NCBI GenBank assembly: GCA_966250015.1
Contig: CBINFS010000004.1
Coordinates: 124,001-188,000 of the forward strand
Direction: 5' to 3'
Source: CBINFS01 sp966250015
GTDB taxonomy: Bacteria; Bacteroidota; Rhodothermia; Rhodothermales; DASSAV01
Length of the DNA: 64,000 nucleotides
The notes below the pieces were generated by a model that was not told the origin of the DNA, made no database searches, and saw nothing but the letters and a program-made list of their open reading frames with translations. The position numbers were made by a program, and so were the translations under genes. Positions 7,662 through 16,312 of the stretch are shown in pieces. Numbering within the stretch: position 1 is the stretch's first letter; each line of letters begins with the position of its first letter.

Positions 7662-9053
7662 CTACAGATAGACGAGCGTAGCGATAAGGAAGAAGACCAT
7701 CAGGCCGAGAATGTCATTGCTCGTCGTGATGAAGGGGCCGGTGGCGAGGGCGGGGTCGATGCCGAGCCGGTGAAGCAGCAGGGGCACGGTGGTGCCGATC
7801 AGCGTCGCCATGACGATCACCGTAAGCAGGGAGCTCCCCGCCGTAATGGCAAGCCGCAGGGTCTGATCTCCCAGTTTGAGCGAGACGACGGCTACGATCA
7901 GAATAACGGCCAGGGCAAGCCCGTTAACGATGGCCACCCCCAGCTCCTTCAATACGCGCCGTATCAGGTCGCCCGACCACAACTCCCCCGAGGCCAGCCC
8001 CTGAACGACGATAGCCGAGCTCTGAATGCCCGCGTTCCCCGCCATTGCCGTGACGATGGGAATGAACGTGGCGAGGATAACGGCCTCTTCGAGGGCACTC
8101 TCGAACGTGCTGATTACGAATCCTGAAAAACCTGCGCCGAGCAGGCCGGTTAGAAGCCAGGGCAACCGCCCCCTGCTGATCTGGAAAACCGTGTCGCGCG
8201 GCCCTTCGTCCCCCGAGACGCCGCTCATGCGGTTGATGTCCTCTTCGGCTTCTTCGCGGATGACGTCGACGACGTCGTCGATGGTGATCAGCCCCAGCAG
8301 CCGTCCGCGCTGATCGACAACGGGGAGTGAGATCAGGTCGTACCGCTCCATGATGCGCGCCACTTCCTCCTGGTCCACGTCTGTCGTGACGGAGATCACG
8401 TCCGTATCCATGATCTCCCCGACGGTGGTATTGGAAGGTGAAAGCAGGAGCTTCGTCAACGAGACGTTGCCCTGGAGGCGTTGATCCCGATCCACCACGT
8501 ACAGCCCGTATACTTCTTCCACGATGTCGGCATGGCGACGCACCTCCTCGGTGGCTTCAGCGACGGTCCAGGAGCTGCGGACGCTGACGTACTCCGTGCC
8601 CATGATACCGCCGGCGGTATCTTCCTCGTAGGTCAGAAGCCGCTCGAGGTCCTCGGCGTCTTCGAGGTCGGGGAGGATACGCTGGGCGATGTCGGTCGGC
8701 AGGTCGGAGAGGACGTCGGCGGCGTCGTCCGTATCGAGCTCGTCGATGAGCGCGGTGATGCGTTCTGGAAGAACCTCTTCGAGGAGAGCGGTGCGGAAGG
8801 ATGGGTCGAGCTCGGGGAGCACGTCACCGGCATAATCCACCGGGAGCCAGTGGAAAACGCGATGCGCTTCGTCGAAAGGCAAGTGGAGGAGCAGCTGCGC
8901 CAGATCGGCAGGGTGCAGGTCCGCCACCAGGTTCAGCACCATTCCGCGCTGTCCAGCTCTTACCAGCTCGGAGACGTCTTCCGCGAGCTCGTTGTCAACT
9001 TCGAGCGTACCGGCCGGGCGGTCCAGATCACTTCCTACCACTGAATCGGTCAT
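7662..9053 (-). CDS. mgtE: Magnesium transporter MgtE
   Basis: A 463-residue MgtE-type Mg2+ channel. Residues about 25-140 form the superhelical N domain (repeated DxxDAADVLSDLP pattern). Residues 140-270 hold the paired CBS domains (GIMGTEYVSVRSSWTVAEA; GEIMDTDVISVTTDVDQEEVARIMERYDLISLPVVDQRGRLLGLITIDDVVDVI). The C-terminal five-helix pore contains FIPIVTAMAGNAGIQSSAIVVQGLASGE and the Mg-selective GPFITTSNDILGLMVFF. The channel gates on intracellular Mg2+ through the N and CBS domains. Two inverted repeats lie just upstream of its start. Confidence 0.95.
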   Translation of the reverse strand: MTDSVVGSDLDRPAGTLEVDNELAEDVSELVRAGQRGMVLNLVADLHPADLAQLLLHLPFDEAHRVFHWLPVDYAGDVLPELDPSFRTALLEEVLPERITALIDELDTDDAADVLSDLPTDIAQRILPDLEDAEDLERLLTYEEDTAGGIMGTEYVSVRSSWTVAEATEEVRRHADIVEEVYGLYVVDRDQRLQGNVSLTKLLLSPSNTTVGEIMDTDVISVTTDVDQEEVARIMERYDLISLPVVDQRGRLLGLITIDDVVDVIREEAEEDINRMSGVSGDEGPRDTVFQISRGRLPWLLTGLLGAGFSGFVISTFESALEEAVILATFIPIVTAMAGNAGIQSSAIVVQGLASGELWSGDLIRRVLKELGVAIVNGLALAVILIVAVVSLKLGDQTLRLAITAGSSLLTVIVMATLIGTTVPLLLHRLGIDPALATGPFITTSNDILGLMVFFLIATLVYL

Positions 9054-9095
9054 ACGCGAACTGTTTTCGGTTGCCTAAACGACGACCAGTAAATA

Positions 9096-9139
9096 CTTCG
9101 AACGATCACAAATCATTCGAAGGTACTACCGTGACGGTA
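9096..9139 (-). promoter_or_regulatory. Paired inverted repeats upstream of mgtE
   Basis: Between mgtE and rsmA there are two dyads. One is CTTCGAA...TTCGAAG at 9096-9122; read on the minus strand as RNA it gives an 11-bp stem with one G-U pair and a 5-base loop. The other is the perfect 13-base palindrome TACCGTGACGGTA at 9127-9139. They sit 43-86 bases before the mgtE start. They could be operator sites, an attenuator, or a weak terminator for the rsmA operon; no good T-run follows. Function is not assignable from sequence alone. Confidence 0.4.
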
Positions 9140-9193
9140 CTTCTCATACCCTCGACGGTCAGAAAAAAATGAAGGGCAACAACGCGTTTCCGA

Positions 9194-9982
9194 TCAGGCT
9201 GCCTGAGCGAGGTACCGTGCAAGCTGGACGAACGCGGCGGGTGTCAGCTCCTCGGCCCTTTTGTTGGCCAAGTCGTCCGGCAACTCGACGTTACGGTCCC
9301 TGGTCCAAAAATGCAGGCTGTTACGGAGTGTTTTACGTCGCTGATTGAACGCCGCTTTTACAACCTGTTTAAGAACGTCGGGATCCACTCCGGCCAGGTC
9401 TTCGTCGCCCTTTCCAAAAACGAGCCGGACGACGGCGCTGGTAACGTCCGGTTGCGGGAAAAAGACGTGGGGTGACACACGAAAAAGGAGTGACGGTTCA
9501 GTGTAGAGCTGCGTGAAGACGCTCAGAATCCCGTAAGCCTTAGTGCGAGGGGCCGCGACGAGGCGTTCGGCTACTTCGAGCTGCATCATGACCACGGCTT
9601 CAACGAGGACGTGCCGGGCTTCGAAGAGGGAGAAGAGAATCTGGCTCGTAATGTAGTAGGGCAGGTTTCCAATGACGGACAGGCGTCGGCCCTTTTCGGC
9701 GGAGAGAGCGTCCCAATCGACTTCCAGCACGTCGGTGTGGCGTACGTCCAGACGAGGGTATTTGTGGCGGAGAAGCTCGACGGAGCGGGCGTCGACTTCG
9801 ATGGCCGTCAGGTCTTCGTAGCGGGAAAGGAGCTCACCCGTCAGGGCGCCGGTGCCCGGCCCGATCTCGACGACGGCGGCATCAGGCGGCGCACCAAGTG
9901 AGGCAACGATCTTGCGGGCAGTGTTCGGGTCAGAGAGAAAGTTCTGGCCCAGGCTCTTTTTTGGTCGGATCGTCTTGGGCAC
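9194..9982 (-). CDS. rsmA: 16S rRNA dimethyladenosine transferase RsmA/KsgA
   Basis: This 262-residue S-adenosylmethionine methyltransferase dimethylates two adjacent adenines in the 3'-terminal hairpin of 16S rRNA, a ribosome-assembly checkpoint. Signatures are KKSLGQNFLSDPNTARKIV, the SAM-binding VVEIGPGTGALTGELL, the catalytic IGNLPYYITSQILF, and FFPQPDVTSAVVRL. The C-terminal helical domain contains AAFNQRRKTLRNSL. It starts three bases after the stop of the VWA gene, so the two are probably co-transcribed. Confidence 0.96.
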   Translation of the reverse strand: MPKTIRPKKSLGQNFLSDPNTARKIVASLGAPPDAAVVEIGPGTGALTGELLSRYEDLTAIEVDARSVELLRHKYPRLDVRHTDVLEVDWDALSAEKGRRLSVIGNLPYYITSQILFSLFEARHVLVEAVVMMQLEVAERLVAAPRTKAYGILSVFTQLYTEPSLLFRVSPHVFFPQPDVTSAVVRLVFGKGDEDLAGVDPDVLKQVVKAAFNQRRKTLRNSLHFWTRDRNVELPDDLANKRAEELTPAAFVQLARYLAQAA

Positions 9983-9985
9983 AAA

Positions 9986-11083
9986 TCACCGTACGCGCTT
10001 TCTCCGGTTACGGACGTAGTCTTCAAAAATGAACCCGCCGAGGTCGTCCAGGCTCGCGTAGTATGCTCGCCCCTGGTTCGCCTCGGTCAACTGACGAACG
10101 AAGTCCTGCAAATACGGATCCCGCGCGATCATGAAGGTCGTGATTGATATTTGCTCCCGGCGGCAGATGACGGCTTCGTCGAGCACCTTGTTGACGATCC
10201 GCCGGTCGAGGCCGAAGGCGTTGCGGTACATCCTCCCGTTCTCGAAGTGGCAGCTCGGTTTGCCGTCGGTGATCATGAAGATCTGTTTGTTGCGGTTTTT
10301 GCGGCGGCGCAGGATGTCGCGGGCACGCTGGAGGCCGGCACGCGTGTTCGTGTAGTACGGTCCCACCTGGAGGTAGGGCAGGTCACCGATCGACACCTCC
10401 CACGCGTCATTCCCGAACGCGACGATGTCGAGCGAGTCCTTCGGGTAGTGCGTCAGGATGAGCTCGGAAAGCGCCATGGCCGTCTTACGTGCGGGCGTTA
10501 TGCGGTCCTCCCCGTATAGGACCATCGAGTGCGACAGATCGATCATGAGGACGGTGGCCATGGTGGCGTGATGGTCGGTCTCGAAGACCTCGAAATCGTC
10601 CTCGATGAGGTTCCAGTCGTCGAGCCCCGACCTCCTGAAGGCGTTCGAGAGGGTGCCGGTCACGTCGAGCAGGTGGGGGTCGTCGCCGAACTGCCAGCTA
10701 CGGGTTTCGGGCAGGCGTTCGTCGCCGGCGCCGGGATAGGGTGTTTTGTGTTCGCCGCGACCGCTCTTACGGAGCTGCCCGAAGATTTCTTCGAGCGACC
10801 GCTGCCGCAGCGACCGTTCGGTGCGAGCCGTGATGCGTACCTCGCCCGCCTCATCCTCCTTCAGATAACCCCTGTTTTTCAGCTCCTCGATGAAGTCACC
10901 GATGCCCATCTCGTCCGAGGTGAGGCCGTAGCGGTTGTCGAGCTGCGTGAGCCAGTTGAGCGCCTCAGCGGCGTCCCCGGCGGTGAACTGGAGGAGCTGC
11001 TGGAATAGATCCAGGAGGCGGTCGAAGGTCGATTGTGCCTGACCGTGCCGCCGGTCGTCCCATTCGGTATAGCGAAAAATCAT
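9986..11083 (-). CDS. VWA domain-containing protein
   Basis: A 365-residue cytoplasmic protein. Its N-terminal helical half has no family I recognise. From about residue 172 it has a von Willebrand factor A domain with a complete metal-ion adhesion site: DLSHS (Asp182, Ser184, Ser186), Thr in YYTNTRAG, and ITDGKP (Asp273). VWA proteins of this bacterial type often pair with an AAA+ ATPase (CoxE/MoxR style), but none is next to it here. The ATG at 11083 is chosen because upstream in-frame codons overlap the TPR gene. It lies 35 bases downstream of the TPR gene and three bases before rsmA. Confidence 0.82.
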   Translation of the reverse strand: MIFRYTEWDDRRHGQAQSTFDRLLDLFQQLLQFTAGDAAEALNWLTQLDNRYGLTSDEMGIGDFIEELKNRGYLKEDEAGEVRITARTERSLRQRSLEEIFGQLRKSGRGEHKTPYPGAGDERLPETRSWQFGDDPHLLDVTGTLSNAFRRSGLDDWNLIEDDFEVFETDHHATMATVLMIDLSHSMVLYGEDRITPARKTAMALSELILTHYPKDSLDIVAFGNDAWEVSIGDLPYLQVGPYYTNTRAGLQRARDILRRRKNRNKQIFMITDGKPSCHFENGRMYRNAFGLDRRIVNKVLDEAVICRREQISITTFMIARDPYLQDFVRQLTEANQGRAYYASLDDLGGFIFEDYVRNRRKRVR

Positions 11084-11118
11084 GGTCGTAAGAGCGAACG
11101 GTGTGCGACGTCCTTCGA

Positions 11119-12339
11119 TCAGTCGATCGAAAGGTTTGCCGGTGACGAGTAGACACCTCTGTAGGGGCTGTTCAGGAACCGCCGCGCCATGTCGTGGACG
11201 TCGGCCCGATTGTCCATCGAGAGCACCTCGCGGTAGCAGGCGACGGCCCGGTCGCGATACCCTGCCGCGTCGTATGCCATACCCTCGCGAAGGCGTCCCC
11301 AAACTTCGAAGTACGACTCTCCGGGTTTCGTGGCGGAAAGCCGGCGGAGGGCAGTCAGGTCAGCGATGGCCTCGTCGTACCGGGCGTAGACCATGTGCGC
11401 ACGGCCCCGGTAGTAAAGGGCCTGCTCGGCCATGGCCTGGTTGTAACCCGGCATCTTCTTCTCGTAGCGTGCGAGCACGTTGCTGAAGATGGCCCCGGCA
11501 TCCCCCCACTTGCCCCAGTGTGCGTAAACGCGGCCTTCGAACGTGTGGAAGAACGGGTTATTGGGGTGCTCCTTCCGCAACCAGTTGACGTATTCGACGC
11601 TCTTGTCAAAGTCGCGTTCGAACAGGTAATAGATTTGGAGGAGGAAGTAGGCAGCTTCCGTTTGAATGAAGACGCCGTCTCTGGCGGTCCACTCGAGCGC
11701 CCGGATACCGCGAGCCCGGTCCCCCCTCGGGAAAAAGATCATGACCGGCTTGACGAAGGGGTAGCGATCGGGAATGGCAGCGGCGTAGTAGTCGTAGATG
11801 CCTTTTCCGAACGCATAATCCGCATTTGAAGGGTCCTTGCGGGCCACGCGAAGGACGTAGTCCATGGCGCGTTTGCCGTCGAGCGCCGACTTGTACCAGT
11901 CCCCCCGGTTCGATCGCAGGCGTCCCCGGAACCCGAGGGCGGCGCCTTTGAAGAAAATGGCGTCGAAGTTGTCCTTGTTCTTTTTCAGCAGGCGGTCGCT
12001 TCGCTCGATGACCTCTTCCATCTGAGCGAAGAAGGCCTCGTCGTGAGAGGTGTCGGAGAGGTCGAGCAGGATCTCCCACCAGGTGCTGAGCGCCTTGAGG
12101 AACGGTCCGGCTGGATGGTTGGGGTACCGGCGGTCGACCTGGTTGAAGAGCTTGTCGGCCTGCTCGAACTGCATGTCGTAGAGCAGATCGAGCCCTCGTT
12201 GAACCTGAAACCGCACGATCGGGTCATCGAGTATGGACTCATACTGCGACGGTTGCGCGGCCGCCGGTGAGACCACAAGCAACCCGATGGCCAGAAGAAC
12301 TGCCGGTAAATAAGCCGGAAACAATCGCATAAAGGTCAT
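11119..12339 (-). CDS. Exported tetratricopeptide-repeat protein
   Basis: About 406 residues beginning with a signal peptide (FPAYLPAVLLAIGLLVVSPAAAQ), followed by helical tetratricopeptide-like repeats. Examples are GLDLLYDMQFEQADKLFNQVDRRYPNHPAGPFL, KSVEYVNWLRKEHPNNPFFHTFEGRVYAHWGKWGDA, and ALYYRGRAHMVYARYDEAIADL. It is probably a periplasmic scaffold; no catalytic motif is visible. The start is uncertain: in-frame ATGs lie at 12357, 12339 and 12330. I use 12339, which has AGGGATGGAG just upstream. It appears to be in the same leftward operon as the DUF2459 gene and the VWA gene. Confidence 0.8.
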   Translation of the reverse strand: MTFMRLFPAYLPAVLLAIGLLVVSPAAAQPSQYESILDDPIVRFQVQRGLDLLYDMQFEQADKLFNQVDRRYPNHPAGPFLKALSTWWEILLDLSDTSHDEAFFAQMEEVIERSDRLLKKNKDNFDAIFFKGAALGFRGRLRSNRGDWYKSALDGKRAMDYVLRVARKDPSNADYAFGKGIYDYYAAAIPDRYPFVKPVMIFFPRGDRARGIRALEWTARDGVFIQTEAAYFLLQIYYLFERDFDKSVEYVNWLRKEHPNNPFFHTFEGRVYAHWGKWGDAGAIFSNVLARYEKKMPGYNQAMAEQALYYRGRAHMVYARYDEAIADLTALRRLSATKPGESYFEVWGRLREGMAYDAAGYRDRAVACYREVLSMDNRADVHDMARRFLNSPYRGVYSSPANLSID

Positions 12340-12410
12340 ACTCCATCCCTGCTTCATCACGTATCCGGTTGTAACAGACCCTCTTATCCGCTGTTCCAAC
12401 AAGAGCGGAA

Positions 12411-13112
12411 TCAGTCACTCGCATCGTCACGGGGAGATGATCGATCGGCGTCTTTACTGGTCCTCTCCGGCTGGAGTACCTCGCCAATCGTCCGGACCTG
12501 GCGAAGCAGGGCGCCCACCGTCAGGGCCCGTCCCGGCTGAATCGGCTTACCGGCGATCAGGAGCGCCCTTGCTACCCAGTGATTGCAGTTGTTCAAGACG
12601 TGGTATCTAGTCTTACCCTTGAAAAACCTGCTGTCGCCGTAAAGGCCCGGCCCAACTTCCAGCGGCCGGTCTTCCTCGTCGCGATCGTACTCGGAACGGA
12701 TGTAGGCGACCAGCGAATCGAGCTGCCCGGCCGTGACGGGAATCCGGATCACCTCGCTTTGAGGGAAGGTGGCGGCCGGAGGCAAATTGAAACCCACCAC
12801 GTGCAGCACGCTCGGGGTTGGCCACAGGCCAGCCTTCAGCAAGGTGAGCAGTCCCGGATCCTCAGCAGGATAGTAATCGGCGTCACCCCAGCCGACTTCG
12901 ATGTACCTCACATCCGGAAAGACAGCCACTTCGGGCCATTGGTCGGGTTCCAGGCCGACGCACTGGATGACGATGCCGGCGTGCCACCCGTGCCCGACTA
13001 CAAAAACGTCGCGTGTGTCGGCATCCCGAACCTGGGCAATCGTCGCGGGTGGATCCGGCCTGCATCCTGCCCAGCAAAGGATCAGGAACAGCATCCACGT
13101 CCGGTTTTTCAT
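12411..13112 (-). CDS. DUF2459 family lipoprotein-like protein
   Basis: A 233-residue protein with a short hydrophobic leader ending WAGC (Cys17), a possible lipobox though the -3 residue is Trp. The mature part matches the DUF2459 (TIGR02117) family: VVGHGWHAGIVIQ, RYIEVGWGDADYYPAEDPG, and the C-terminal YHVLNNCNHWVARALLIAGKPI. The conserved His and Cys/Asn motifs suggest a papain-like or NlpC-like fold, but the reaction is unknown. It is the first gene of the leftward run to rsmA and is divergent from the large receptor gene. Confidence 0.8.
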   Translation of the reverse strand: MKNRTWMLFLILCWAGCRPDPPATIAQVRDADTRDVFVVGHGWHAGIVIQCVGLEPDQWPEVAVFPDVRYIEVGWGDADYYPAEDPGLLTLLKAGLWPTPSVLHVVGFNLPPAATFPQSEVIRIPVTAGQLDSLVAYIRSEYDRDEEDRPLEVGPGLYGDSRFFKGKTRYHVLNNCNHWVARALLIAGKPIQPGRALTVGALLRQVRTIGEVLQPERTSKDADRSSPRDDASD

Positions 13113-13153
13113 GTCACCAGCGGGCAGGTTTGTGAGTAAATCGTGGCATCACA

Positions 13154-13169
13154 GAACCAAGCTTGGTTC
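13154..13169. promoter_or_regulatory. 16-bp perfect palindrome between divergent genes
   Basis: GAACCAAGCTTGGTTC is a perfect 16-base palindrome. It lies in the 173-base space between the divergent DUF2459 gene (start 13112) and the TonB-dependent receptor gene (start 13286). Its position suits a repressor or activator operator serving either promoter. No adjacent -35/-10 pair is clear enough to assign. Confidence 0.4.
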
Positions 13170-13285
13170 ATCCGTGCCCCCCAGGTGCAGTTCAAATCAA
13201 ACCATATGCAATTCGTAAAAATGGCGCAACAGAGCGCAGCCAGGAGGGTAAATGAAAGTAATTCATTCAATCCCGGTGAAGAAGT

Positions 13286-16147
13286 ATGTGTAACCGAACC
13301 ATCCGCATCACACTGTCGACCCTGAGCGCCCTGCTCGCCCTGATATTTACCACTTCGTCCGCACTTGCACAGGTGGCCGTTACCGGCACGGTCGTCGACG
13401 CGACCGATCGCGCCCCGCTCCCAGGCGCCAACGTGATCGCCACGCGCCTCACCCCGGACAGCACGCAGACCGGCCTCGCGGTCGACGCCGAAGGAGCCTT
13501 CCGGCTTTCGCTGCCGGCAGGCGAGTACCGCCTCCGCGTTTCCTTTGTCGGATACCGCACGCTCGATCGGCAGCTGACCGTCACGAACAGGCCTGTATCG
13601 CTGGGGGAGATCGCGCTCGAGCGAGAAACCGTCAGGCTTGGTGAGGCCGTCGTCGAAGCTACTCAGGAGCGCGTAATCCTCAAGGGAGATACGACCGTTT
13701 ACAATGCGGATGCGTTCAGGGTGAATCCGAACGCCACGGCCGAGGACCTTGTCGCCAAGATGCCCGGCGTAGTGATCCAGGACGGCACCGTGCAAGCGCA
13801 CGGAGAGCAGGTCCGCCGGGTGCTCGTAGACGGTGAGGAGTTTTTCGGCGACGATGCGGTGGCGACGCTGCGTAACCTCCCGGCTGAAATCATCAAAGAG
13901 GTTGAGGTATACGACCGGGAAAGCGATCAGGCGCGGTTTACGGGTTTCAGCGACGGGGAAACTGAAAAGACGATCAACGTCGTTACTCGCTCCGGCATGC
14001 AAAACGGTCAGTTCGGCAGGATCTACGGTGGCTACGGCACGACGGAGCGTTACGTGGCCGGAGGAACCGTCAACATCTTCGACGGATCGCGCCGCATCTC
14101 GATCATCGGCCTGACCAACAACATCAACCAGCAGAACTTCGGCACGGAGGACCTGCTGGGCATATTGAACGCATCGAATAATCAGCAGCGTGGCGGTGGT
14201 CCTCCGCGCGGCGGCGGACGTCCAGGCGGCGGAGGTCCTCCCGGTGGCGGCGGCGGTTGGGGCTGGCGAGGCGGCATGGGCAACTACATGGTCGGCGAGC
14301 GGGCCGGCGTCAACACCACCAGTGCACTTGGCCTGAACTACGTCGATCGCTGGGGCGAGAAGATCCGCGTCAACGGCAGCTATTTCCTCAATCTGGCGGG
14401 CAACAACACCGACGCGCTTTCGGACCGTGAGTACTTCCTCACGGGTGGCGCCAACCAGTTCTATTCAGAGACGAACAAGGCCGAGAGCGACAACGCGAAC
14501 CATCGCTTCAACCTGCGGCTGGAGGCTACTCTTTCTGAATCAACCGAGCTGACCTTCACCCCAAGGATCAGCGTACAGCAGAGCTCCTCGTCGAGCACCC
14601 AGACCAGCCTCAGCACCCTCGCAGGCGGCGACCCGCTCAGCCAGAGCACAAACAAGTATTCGAGCGAAAACCTCGGTATCTCGACGAACAGCAACCTGCT
14701 GATCCGCCACCGCTTCCCGACACGTGGCCGGACCATCTCCGCCAACGTCGGCATCAACCTCAACGGCCGGGACGGAGAGTCGAGGCAGGACGTGCTCAGC
14801 CGCTTCTTCCTGGACGACGTGATTGGCGCCGACTCGACCGACGCCTACAACCGGCTCATCGACAACGAGGAGTGGAACCGCTCGTTTTCCGTGCGGCTGG
14901 CGTACACCGAGCCCGTCACGGAAAACTCGCAGCTCGAGGTGACGTACGCCCCCTCCCTGTCTAAAAACGCGGCCGATCGGCCGGCTTTCCTGCTCGACCC
15001 GATCACCGGCACCTACATCATCTCCGACACCGAGTTCACGAGCTACTCCGACCAGCAGATGCTCCGGCAACGCGGCGGTATCACGTACCAGTACCGGACC
15101 GAAAAGTGGAACGCGTCGGTGGGCCTGGACATCCAGGACGAGCGGCTGAACTACGAGCAGGAGGGCACGCGAGCCTTTGAAGTCAATCGCAACTTCTTCT
15201 CGATCCTCCCGACGGCGAGGTTGCGCGCCCGCTTCTCCGAGAGGCTAAACCTCGAAATCAATTATCGTCCGGACACGGATCCGCCGGGTGTCAGCCAGCT
15301 TCGCGACGTCATCGACGACTCGAATCCGCTCCTGATCACGGGCGGCAATCCGGACCTGAAGACCAGCATGTCGCACCGCGTCGACGTGCGGCTGCGGTCG
15401 ACGAATCCCGAGAGCGGGCGGATGCTGATGGGATTCTTCAACCTCTCAACCACGCAAAACTACATTGGCACTGCTGCCTTTGTGGCCGATAAGCCGATGA
15501 TGCACCCCCGGGGTGTTTTCCTCGAGCCGGGCGCCCAGTTCTCCTACCCGGTGAATCTGGACGGATACTTCAGCGCACGTTCGTTCGTGATGTTCGGCCA
15601 CCCGCTCTCGTTCATTAAAAGCAACGCCAACCTGAGCACCGGCATCTCGTACACGAGCACACCCAGTCTCATCAACAACGTCGAGAACCGCGCGAATGCG
15701 GTCTCTCTCGACGGAAGGGCCTTCATCGGCAGCAACATCAGCGAGCGACTGGACTTTTCGCTGTCGTACGGGGTGAGCTATACGACCGTATCCAACTCGG
15801 CGGCGAGCATCCAGCAGAATAATTACGTACGCCAGCGGGCTGGCATCCGGCTCAACTGGTTGCCGCTCAAGCAGATCATCCTCATGTCGGATTTGAGCTA
15901 CTCGAACTACTCGGGGCTGTCGGCCTCGGTCGACCCGACGGAGGTGATGTGGAATGTGGGGATCGGCTACCGGTTCATGAAAAACGAAATGGCAGAGGTT
16001 CGGTTGACCATTACCGACCTGCTTGGCCAGCAGAACAGCACGAGCCGCACGGTGACGGGGCTCTACATCGAGGACAGCGCCTCGAACACCCTCGGGCGGT
16101 ACGTCATGCTGAATTTGATCTACAAACTTCGCCAGTTCGGAATGTAG
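13286..16147 (+). CDS. TonB-dependent receptor-like outer-membrane beta-barrel protein
   Basis: A 953-residue exported protein. A signal peptide ends at ALAQ, then comes a carboxypeptidase-regulatory-like domain (VAVTGTVVDATDRAPLPGANV ... GEYRLRVSFVGYRTLDRQ, about 30-115). A plug-like region follows (LVAKMPGVVIQDGTVQAHGEQVRRVLVDGEEFFGDD ... NLPAEIIKEVEVYDR, about 150-220). The rest is a C-terminal beta-barrel resembling the outer-membrane beta-barrel family of Bacteroidota. Residues about 301-332 form an extreme Gly/Pro/Arg-rich stretch, probably an external loop or linker. The substrate is unknown; no SusD partner is adjacent. GGTGAAGAAG lies just before the ATG. Confidence 0.88.
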   Translation: MCNRTIRITLSTLSALLALIFTTSSALAQVAVTGTVVDATDRAPLPGANVIATRLTPDSTQTGLAVDAEGAFRLSLPAGEYRLRVSFVGYRTLDRQLTVTNRPVSLGEIALERETVRLGEAVVEATQERVILKGDTTVYNADAFRVNPNATAEDLVAKMPGVVIQDGTVQAHGEQVRRVLVDGEEFFGDDAVATLRNLPAEIIKEVEVYDRESDQARFTGFSDGETEKTINVVTRSGMQNGQFGRIYGGYGTTERYVAGGTVNIFDGSRRISIIGLTNNINQQNFGTEDLLGILNASNNQQRGGGPPRGGGRPGGGGPPGGGGGWGWRGGMGNYMVGERAGVNTTSALGLNYVDRWGEKIRVNGSYFLNLAGNNTDALSDREYFLTGGANQFYSETNKAESDNANHRFNLRLEATLSESTELTFTPRISVQQSSSSSTQTSLSTLAGGDPLSQSTNKYSSENLGISTNSNLLIRHRFPTRGRTISANVGINLNGRDGESRQDVLSRFFLDDVIGADSTDAYNRLIDNEEWNRSFSVRLAYTEPVTENSQLEVTYAPSLSKNAADRPAFLLDPITGTYIISDTEFTSYSDQQMLRQRGGITYQYRTEKWNASVGLDIQDERLNYEQEGTRAFEVNRNFFSILPTARLRARFSERLNLEINYRPDTDPPGVSQLRDVIDDSNPLLITGGNPDLKTSMSHRVDVRLRSTNPESGRMLMGFFNLSTTQNYIGTAAFVADKPMMHPRGVFLEPGAQFSYPVNLDGYFSARSFVMFGHPLSFIKSNANLSTGISYTSTPSLINNVENRANAVSLDGRAFIGSNISERLDFSLSYGVSYTTVSNSAASIQQNNYVRQRAGIRLNWLPLKQIILMSDLSYSNYSGLSASVDPTEVMWNVGIGYRFMKNEMAEVRLTITDLLGQQNSTSRTVTGLYIEDSASNTLGRYVMLNLIYKLRQFGM

Positions 16148-16159
16148 TGCAAACAGAAC

Positions 16160-16198
16160 GGTCACCCGGAGGGCAGGACCTACGCGCTCCGGGTGGCC
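16160..16198 (+). terminator. Hairpin after receptor gene, possible terminator
   Basis: GGTCACCCGGAG pairs with CTCCGGGTGGCC (one G-T position) around a 15-base loop, starting 12 bases after the receptor stop codon. The stem is strong and GC-rich but no T-run follows directly. It may be a factor-assisted terminator or an mRNA-end stabiliser. Confidence 0.5.
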
Positions 16199-16312
16199 GG
16201 TTCACGCATTACCATTCATCTTTTGCCGTGCGCTTCGGCATCTCAGATCGAGCATATGCGTACTGGGTACTTTCACCCGGCACGCATGAAGTAAGCTCGA
16301 TCTGATTTTTTA

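Noticed and set aside
13109..14002. A 297-codon minus-strand frame opposite the receptor gene
   Set aside because: It lies antisense to the conserved plug region, lacks any motif and has shadow-like composition.
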